A stretch of 64,000 bases of DNA, from NCBI RefSeq assembly GCF_003626655.1, contig NZ_RBAN01000001.1, positions 2,046,001 to 2,110,000 on the forward strand. The letters are read 5' to 3'. The translations under genes and the position numbers were made by a program. Shown here in pieces: positions 56,875-64,000 of this stretch; position 1 is the stretch's first letter, and each line of letters begins with the position of its first letter. The notes below the pieces were generated by a model. The model was not told the DNA's origin. It searched no databases and was given only the letters and a program-made list of their open reading frames with translations. This DNA is from Micromonospora costi (lineage in GTDB: Bacteria; Actinomycetota; Actinomycetes; Mycobacteriales; Micromonosporaceae).

Positions 56875-56888
56875 ACGGGGGAGGAATC

Positions 56889-57785
56889 ATGGCGGAAGCG
56901 GACGAGACACACCCGAAGCCCACCACCGCGAACTGGGTCCTGGCCGCCCTCATCACGGTCTTCGGTCTGGTGGTCTTCGCGTTCGCGGTGGCGGAGGACC
57001 GCGCCGACAGCGCCCTGCTGTTCGTGGCGCTGCCGGTGCTCCTGGCCGCGGCGCTGGCCCTCCGTCCGGGCCGTACCGCCCACGGCCGGGTCTTCGTCGT
57101 CACCACCATCGCCCTGCTGCTGGCGGCGGTGGCGCTGCACGAGGGCGCGATCTGCGTGGTGCTGGCCGCGCCCCTGGTCTACGCGGTGGCCCACGGCAGC
57201 ACGGCGCTGATCCGGCTGGTCGGCCGGTCCTCACGGACGTACGCCGTCATCGCCGTACCGCTGTTGCTCCTGCCGGGCATCGAGGGCAGCGGGATCGGGC
57301 CACGGATCGATCCCGAGCAGTCCGTCGAGGTGACCCGCGTCGTCGCGCTCCCCGCCGACCAGGTCGCCGCCCGCCTCGCCGCCGGCCCCCGACCGTCGCC
57401 GGCGCGGTCCGTGCCGCTCCGGCTGCTGGGCGTACCGACGCCGAACCGGGTGGACGGCGACGGCCTGGATCCCGGTGACCGCTGGGTGTTCGGCTACCAC
57501 GGCAGCGCGCACGGGCCCGGCGGCCATCTGCTGGCCGAGGTCGAGGCCAGCGAGCCGGGCCACCTGAGCTTCCGGTTCGTCGAGGACACCTCGATCACCG
57601 GCCGCTGGTTCACCTGGCGGCACGCCGACGTGCGGTGGCAGCCGGCCGGCGGCGACCGGACCCAGGTGCGGATCACCGTGGACTACCGCCGCGGGCTCGA
57701 CCCGTCCTGGTACTTCGGCCCCCTCCAGAACGCGCTGCTCGGTGAGGGTGTGGAGCACCTGCTCGACATGATGGCGCTGCGATGA
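56889..57785 (+). CDS. Membrane protein with C-terminal SRPBCC-like domain
   Basis: A 298-residue protein. Four helices lie in the first 150 residues (NWVLAALITVFGLVVFAFAV, ALLFVALPVLLAAALAL, VFVVTTIALLLAAVALH, AICVVLAAPLVYAVAH), then a further one. Residues ~155-295 form a START/SRPBCC-like domain: SVEVTRVVALPADQVAARLAAGPRP...DRWVFGYHGSAHGPGGHLLAEVEASEPGHLSFRFVEDTSITGRWFTWRHADVRWQPAGGDRTQVRITVDYRRGLDPSWYFGPLQ. A GGGGGAGGAATC site precedes the ATG. Its stop overlaps the next gene by 4 bp (ATGA). Lipid or ligand sensing is likely. Confidence 0.88.
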   Translation: MAEADETHPKPTTANWVLAALITVFGLVVFAFAVAEDRADSALLFVALPVLLAAALALRPGRTAHGRVFVVTTIALLLAAVALHEGAICVVLAAPLVYAVAHGSTALIRLVGRSSRTYAVIAVPLLLLPGIEGSGIGPRIDPEQSVEVTRVVALPADQVAARLAAGPRPSPARSVPLRLLGVPTPNRVDGDGLDPGDRWVFGYHGSAHGPGGHLLAEVEASEPGHLSFRFVEDTSITGRWFTWRHADVRWQPAGGDRTQVRITVDYRRGLDPSWYFGPLQNALLGEGVEHLLDMMALR

Positions 57786-59146
57786 CGACCGAGCGCTACC
57801 TGTGCCTGGCGGTGCCGCTGCTCGCGGTGCTGGCCGCGAGCCGGTCGGAGCGGCGCCGGGACGCCCGCGCGGCCGCGCTGCTGGCATTCGTGGCGAGCGC
57901 GATCGGCATCGCCGCGCTCCACGAGGTCGCCCGGCTCACGGGGTGGTTCTCCTTCGCCCCGGTACGCGGCTCCTACCGCGGCCTGCCGGTCGACCTCTGG
58001 ATCGGCTGGGCCGCGCTGTGGGGCCCGCTGCCGGTCCTGCTGCGCCGGGCGCTCCCGCTGCCGGTCGCGCTGGGCCTGCTGTTCTGGTTGGACGCGCTGG
58101 CGATGCCCGCCCTGCACCCGCTGATACGGCTCGGACCCGACTGGATGGTCGGCGAGGTGGCCGGCCTGCTCGTGGTCGCCCTGCCGGCGCAGCTGCTCGG
58201 CCGGTTCGGCGCGGACCGCCGCCACCTACGTACGCGGGCGCTGCTCCAGCTCGTCGTGTTCACCGCCCTGGTGCTGTGGTTCGTGCCGACCCTGGCCTTC
58301 GCGCAGGGCGGCGGCTCGTGGGACCGGCTCACCGGGCTGCCGGCATCCGCGTTGCTGCTGCTCGCGCAGGTCGGCCTGCTGGTCGCCGCACCGGCGCTCA
58401 CCGCGGTACGCGAGTTCGCGGTCCGGGGCGGCGGCACCCCCTATCCGTGGGATCCGCCGCGTCGGCTCGTGACCACCGGCCCGTACGCCTATGTGGCCAA
58501 CCCCATGCAGCTCGGCGTGGTGGTGCTCCTGCTGCTCGCCGCCGCGGTCACCGGCAGCCTGCCGCTCCTCGTGGCGGCCGCGACGGCGGTCGCCTTCAGC
58601 GCGGCGGTGGCCGGGCCACATGAGGCGTACGACCTCGCCACCCGGTACGGGCCGAGCTGGCACGACTACCGGGGCCGGGTGCGCGACTGGTGGCCGCGCT
58701 GGCGACCCCACGCGGGGAGCGGCCCCGCCGTGCTGTGGCTCGACGACGACTGTGGCCCGTGCGTGGCCGTCCGGCGTTTCCTGGAACGCCGGCGTCCGGT
58801 GGGCCTCACCATCGCGCCCGCCGCGGAGCACCCGGAGGTGCTGTGGCGGGCCCGGTATGCGGGCGGCGACGGCCACACGGAACGGGGGGTGGCCGCCGTC
58901 GCCCGCGCGCTCGAACACGTCGACCTCGGCTGGGCCTGGGTCGGCTGGACGGTGCGGCTGCCGGGGGTCACCTGGCTGGCGCAGCTGGTCACCGATGCGA
59001 TGATCGCACCGCCCCACCCGGTGACGCGGCGAGGAGAGCCATGTCCGACACCAAGCAACGGCTGCTCGACGGCACGATCGCCGCGATCCGTGAGCACGGC
59101 ATCGCGGGTGTCTCGGCCCGTACCATCGCCGCCGCCGCCGGGGTGA
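57782..59146 (+). CDS. Fusion of membrane domain, isoprenylcysteine-methyltransferase-like and DCC thiol domains
   Basis: A 454-residue protein. Residues 1-215 have about six helices. Residues 220-300 hold an ICMT/PEMT-like methyltransferase core, PRRLVTTGPYAYVANPMQLG with AAVAGPHEAYDLATRYGPSWHDYRGRVRDWWPR. From residue 315 there is a DCC thioredoxin-like domain (VLWLDDDCGPCVAVRRFLERR, Cys324-x-x-Cys327). The reading frame runs 106 bp into the TetR gene; the last ~35 residues (PCPTPSNGCSTARSPRS...) look like frame noise. It may methylate a lipid or small thiol-linked substrate at the membrane. Confidence 0.88.
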   Translation: MTTERYLCLAVPLLAVLAASRSERRRDARAAALLAFVASAIGIAALHEVARLTGWFSFAPVRGSYRGLPVDLWIGWAALWGPLPVLLRRALPLPVALGLLFWLDALAMPALHPLIRLGPDWMVGEVAGLLVVALPAQLLGRFGADRRHLRTRALLQLVVFTALVLWFVPTLAFAQGGGSWDRLTGLPASALLLLAQVGLLVAAPALTAVREFAVRGGGTPYPWDPPRRLVTTGPYAYVANPMQLGVVVLLLLAAAVTGSLPLLVAAATAVAFSAAVAGPHEAYDLATRYGPSWHDYRGRVRDWWPRWRPHAGSGPAVLWLDDDCGPCVAVRRFLERRRPVGLTIAPAAEHPEVLWRARYAGGDGHTERGVAAVARALEHVDLGWAWVGWTVRLPGVTWLAQLVTDAMIAPPHPVTRRGEPCPTPSNGCSTARSPRSVSTASRVSRPVPSPPPPG

Positions 59147-59673
59147 ACCAGGCGCTGGTCTTCTACCACTTCGGCACGGTCGACGACCTGCTCGCCGCGG
59201 CCTGCCGGGCGAGTACCGCGGAGCGGGTCCGGCACTGGTCGGCCCGCCTGGCCCAGGTGGGTTCCCTGCGCGAGCTTCTCGACGTGGGGCGTGCGCTGCA
59301 CGATCAGGAACGGGAGCTGGGCAACGTCTCGGTCCTGGCCCAGCTGCTCGCCGGCGCGCAGGGGGACGAGCGGCTCGCCGCGCCCACGGCCGCGGCGCTC
59401 CGGCTCTGGGTGGACGAGATCGAGTCGGTCCTGGGCCGGTTGCTCGCGGGCTCCCCGTTCGCCGAGGTCGCCGACGTTCCCGGCCTCGCCCGGGCGGTCT
59501 CCGCCGCGTTCATCGGGCTGGAGCTGTACGACGGCGTCGACCGGGCGGCCACCGAGCGGGCGCTGGCCGCGCTCGACCAGCTGGCCGTGCTCATCGAGGT
59601 CGTCGACGACCTCGGCCCCATCGCCCGGCGCGCGCTCCAGAGCAGGATCACGAGAGCCACCCGCCGGAGCTGA
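59041..59673 (+). CDS. TetR family regulator of its own operon
   Basis: A 210-residue TetR repressor. The HTH is TKQRLLDGTIAAIREHGIAGVSARTIAAAAGVNQALVFYHFGTVDDLLAAACRAS. A GGAGAG site precedes the ATG at 59041, and the HTH requires this start, so the 106-bp overlap with the preceding frame is real. The third gene of the operon, it is expected to bind the GAGCGaycGCTC operators at 56823 and 56855. The regulatory ligand is unknown. Confidence 0.95.
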   Translation: MSDTKQRLLDGTIAAIREHGIAGVSARTIAAAAGVNQALVFYHFGTVDDLLAAACRASTAERVRHWSARLAQVGSLRELLDVGRALHDQERELGNVSVLAQLLAGAQGDERLAAPTAAALRLWVDEIESVLGRLLAGSPFAEVADVPGLARAVSAAFIGLELYDGVDRAATERALAALDQLAVLIEVVDDLGPIARRALQSRITRATRRS

Positions 59674-59689
59674 CGGCCCGCCTGTGCCC

Positions 59690-60436
59690 TCAGGACGCGG
59701 CGAGCACCTCGTCGCCGATGCGGGTCAGCTCGTCGGCGCCCACCTCGACGGCCGTCGTGTAGTGCCGCAGCCAGGACCGGAGGCCGTCCGGGGTGCCGGT
59801 GGCGAAGGCGCCCGCGGATCCGACGTACTCGGGTTCGCGGTCGTGGTGCCCGACGTCGACCGGGAGCAGGCCGCGCGGGTCGGTGCCGCTGGCCAGCAGC
59901 ACCAGCCGCGCGGCGCCGCGCGCCACCACGCCGGACGGACCGGCGAACGGCCGCAGCGCGAGCAGTTCCCCGTGCACCACGGCGGCGAGCACCAGCGGGG
60001 AGACCGTGGTGCCGCCGGCCACCAGCGCGGCCAGGCCGTCGAGCCGGGCGCCGACCACCGGGTCGGCCGCCGGCCGGCCGAGGTCCGGTTCGGGTACGAC
60101 GTCGCGGGCGGCGAGCACGTGCAGCCTCGCGAGCGCCTGCCGCGGCGCCTTCGGCCACAGCTCGGTCAGCCCGGGCAGCGCACCGGCCACCCGCAGGGCT
60201 CCCTGGAGCACCGGGTCCGTGATCGTGCCGGCGCGGACCGCCTCGCGGTCGTACGCGTACCCCTCGAGGGCGGCGCTGGCGACCGCGGACCGGAGGCTGA
60301 CCTCGGCCGCGACCTGGCCGCCGTGCCGGCGTAGGGCGCGGTGCCGCAGCGCCTCGTCGAACCGCTCGCGGGCCCGCTCCACGGCGGGAGCGACGTCGGC
60401 GAGCGCGAGCAGCGGGGCGAGCGGGTCGGTGGTCAC
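59690..60436 (-). CDS. Fic-like protein with degenerate catalytic motif
   Basis: A 248-residue helical protein related to Fic/DOC AMP transferases. The inhibitory motif (S/T)xxxE(G/N) is present as SAALEG (residues 54-59). The catalytic segment, normally HPFxxGNGRxxR, is LRPFAGPSGVVAR (161-173): the histidine is Arg162, GNG is GPS, and the first arginine is missing. The protein is therefore unlikely to transfer AMP. It may bind nucleotide or act as a regulator. The ATG at 60436 begins at the family N-terminus. It is convergent with the TetR operon and divergent from acs. Confidence 0.82.
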   Translation of the reverse strand: MTTDPLAPLLALADVAPAVERARERFDEALRHRALRRHGGQVAAEVSLRSAVASAALEGYAYDREAVRAGTITDPVLQGALRVAGALPGLTELWPKAPRQALARLHVLAARDVVPEPDLGRPAADPVVGARLDGLAALVAGGTTVSPLVLAAVVHGELLALRPFAGPSGVVARGAARLVLLASGTDPRGLLPVDVGHHDREPEYVGSAGAFATGTPDGLRSWLRHYTTAVEVGADELTRIGDEVLAAS

Positions 60437-60627
60437 CCCGTCACGCTAGCGACCCGGTCGCCGGCGCAGCGGCCAACCGTCCCCGGAGGCGACCGGCGCC
60501 ATACAACTGGGCGCGCGGCGCGGGCCGCTCGGCGCGGTACGGGCAGGCGGCGGTCGCCCACGCGGGACTCCCGGACTAACCTCTCCTGACGAGACGCAGG
60601 TCACCCCGAGCGACGAGGAGTTCCCGC

Positions 60628-62625
<1,998 letters not shown>

Positions 62626-62642
62626 CCACAGGCGTACACCGT

Positions 62643-62673
62643 GGAGGGTGGCGGCCAACGGCCGCCACCCTCC
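62643..62673 (+). terminator. Perfect 14-bp hairpin after acs
   Basis: GGAGGGTGGCGGCC (62643-62656) pairs exactly with 62660-62673 around the loop AAC, 18 bp past the stop. There is no U-run. Confidence 0.8.
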
Positions 62674-62890
62674 GTCATGTCTTACGGGCTGCAACACCAT
62701 TCGGTACACGGCGTCACATCGGTCGGTCGGAGGAACGGTGAGAAGCTGAACGGACACAGGCATGCTCCGACCCCTGTCGCTCCGGACCCCTCGTGATTTA
62801 GGTTCACGCCGGTCGCGTCGCTTCGACGAACATCACATCGATGCGTATCCGGCCGTGGTCCTGCCACCCATGCCCGAGAAACGGAGCGGC

Positions 62891-64000
62891 ATGAACAGAA
62901 AACCCCAGTCCGGGGCACGCCGACGCCTACTCGTCGCAGTGCCCGCCATCGCCCTCGCCGCCACGTCACTGACCGTGACCGGCAGCGCCTCGGCGGCCGA
63001 GCCGTCCGCCGCGGCCCGGGCGGTGATCGGGTCCGACGAGTACTACATCAACTACGCCGAGCCAGAGGTGCAGCCCGACACGGCCGGCCGTGAGGTCAAG
63101 GGCCGGGACGGCGTGTACGCCCCGCAAGGCGACGCGGCGCGGGCCTTCGACCACAAGCACGCCCGGGGCAACCCGGTCACCGCGCGGGAGCTGGCCAAGA
63201 TCGAGGCGAAGTCGATCAAGACCGGCAAGAACCCCCGGGAGATCAAGCAGGCGCCGAGCACCCAGACGGCGAAGCTGCTGACGCTGCTGGTGGAGTTCAA
63301 CGACCAGGCCAACGACGACTTCACCAACGTCATGGTGCCGCGGACGGTGTTCGAGGACCGGACCTGCATCCCCGGCACAGTGCAGAACGGCCCGAAGCAC
63401 AACCAGATCCCGAACCCGGCGAGCCTGCCGCACAAGGACAACAACTCGATGTGGGTGAACGACTTCTCGCCCGCCCACTACGACAAGATGCTCTACACCA
63501 AGACGGGCATCACCGAGCGGGTGCGCAAGGACCTCCGGGGCCCCGACGGCAAGCCCGGCATCGACCTGTCCGGCCGCACCATGCACAACATGTACCTGGA
63601 GATGTCCAAGGGCGCGTACACGGTGGACGGGCAGGCCAGCCCGTGGATCACCGTGCCGCACTCGGAGGCCTGGTACGCGGCGAACCGCTGCTTCCAGGAC
63701 GCGAACGGCAACTGGGTCGCCGGTCGTGAGCAGTCGATGAACGGCCACCCGGACAACCCGGCCGGCGCCGGCCGACTGGCCACCGACGCGATCGCCACGC
63801 TGGCCGCGAACGACCCGACCTTCCCGTGGGCCGACTACGACATCGAGGACCAGGCCGACCGTGACGGTGACGGCAACTTCTTCGAGCCGGACGGTGTGAT
63901 CGACCACCTGGTGCTGGTGCACGCCGGCAAGGGCAAGTCCAGCGGCGGCGGCGCGCAGGGCGTCTACGCCGTGTGGGCGCACTCCTCCTCGGTGCCGGGC
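62891..64000 (+). CDS. Immune inhibitor A-like M6 metalloprotease, N-terminal part (cut by window end)
   Basis: 370 residues of an open frame that continues past the window. Residues 1-35 form a signal peptide (MNRKPQSGARRRLLVAVPAI...SASA). The propeptide EYYINYAEPEVQPDTAGREVKGRDGVYAP follows. The catalytic-domain start is KLLTLLVEFNDQANDDFTNV...MYLEMSKGAYTVDGQASPWITVPHSEAWYAANRC...DRDGDGNFFEPDGVIDHLVLVHAGKGKSSGGGAQ, which is diagnostic of M6/InhA peptidases. The HExxH zinc motif should lie downstream, outside the window. It is a secreted protease. Confidence 0.93.
   Translation, partial: MNRKPQSGARRRLLVAVPAIALAATSLTVTGSASAAEPSAAARAVIGSDEYYINYAEPEVQPDTAGREVKGRDGVYAPQGDAARAFDHKHARGNPVTARELAKIEAKSIKTGKNPREIKQAPSTQTAKLLTLLVEFNDQANDDFTNVMVPRTVFEDRTCIPGTVQNGPKHNQIPNPASLPHKDNNSMWVNDFSPAHYDKMLYTKTGITERVRKDLRGPDGKPGIDLSGRTMHNMYLEMSKGAYTVDGQASPWITVPHSEAWYAANRCFQDANGNWVAGREQSMNGHPDNPAGAGRLATDAIATLAANDPTFPWADYDIEDQADRDGDGNFFEPDGVIDHLVLVHAGKGKSSGGGAQGVYAVWAHSSSVPG

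Overview
This is high-GC actinobacterial chromosome. The strong G/C third-codon bias, frequent GTG starts, the bldG-type regulator pair, the K+-independent H+-pyrophosphatase, the DUF4244/Tad locus in mycobacterial order and the MFS-dTMP kinase fusion all fit the Actinomycetota. The palindromic intergenic repeats and overall gene content suggest a Micromonosporaceae genome (Micromonospora or a relative). That last step is inference and was not tested by a search.

Layout. 1-8519 holds small accessory genes: the end of an MFS transporter, GNAT, ABM-fold, HAD, SRPBCC, SnoaL-MarR, VOC, a 51-aa protein next to a PRC-barrel/DUF2382 stress protein, DinB, DUF6461, an LPxTG-anchored ALF-repeat protein and a Nudix hydrolase. 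8516-14230 is a decayed integration hot spot: three tyrosine-recombinase C-terminal remnants and a 44-bp direct repeat of the tRNA-Thr(CGT) 3' end bracket a 2.7-kb segment. Its cargo includes an adenylate-kinase homologue without its P-loop lysine and a small protein with two L7/L12-like motifs. 14498-19353 encodes a membrane metallophosphoesterase and a 968-aa secreted Ig-like-repeat protein.

19579-43243 is largely core genome: ricT, a YbaB/EspC-like/227-aa cassette, holB, MFS-tmk, an aldolase-like PLP protein, TetR and sugar-lactone oxidase, an ABC exporter with its own MarR/GbsR-type regulator, topA, two unknown genes (one a lipoprotein), hppA, the anti-sigma/bldG pair, and an MrfA-like helicase. 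The order helicase-bldG-anti-sigma-hppA-topA-tmk-holB resembles the Streptomyces bldG neighbourhood. 44173-49580 is a complete Tad/Flp-type cluster (ssd, tadA, tadB, tadC, DUF4244 pilin, tadE, Rv3654c-like) in the same order as M. tuberculosis Rv3660c-Rv3654c; almost every junction is a 1-4 bp overlap.

49892-55896 has yidD, an LtrA-family membrane protein, a coupled ABM-globin-TMEM175 operon and a second integration scar with a frameshifted integrase. 55897-64000 has a HAD-IB hydrolase, a self-regulated operon (SRPBCC membrane protein, ICMT/DCC fusion, TetR) behind two near-perfect TetR operators, a Fic-like protein with a lost catalytic motif, acetyl-CoA synthetase and the start of an M6 (immune inhibitor A) protease.

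No CRISPR array, rRNA, intact transposase or recognisable secondary-metabolite cluster is visible. The best candidates for something undescribed are the degenerate adenylate kinase cargo, the dispersed palindrome family with the core GAxGTsGCGGTRTCC, the ABM-globin-TMEM175 operon, and the TetR-controlled SRPBCC/ICMT-DCC operon.
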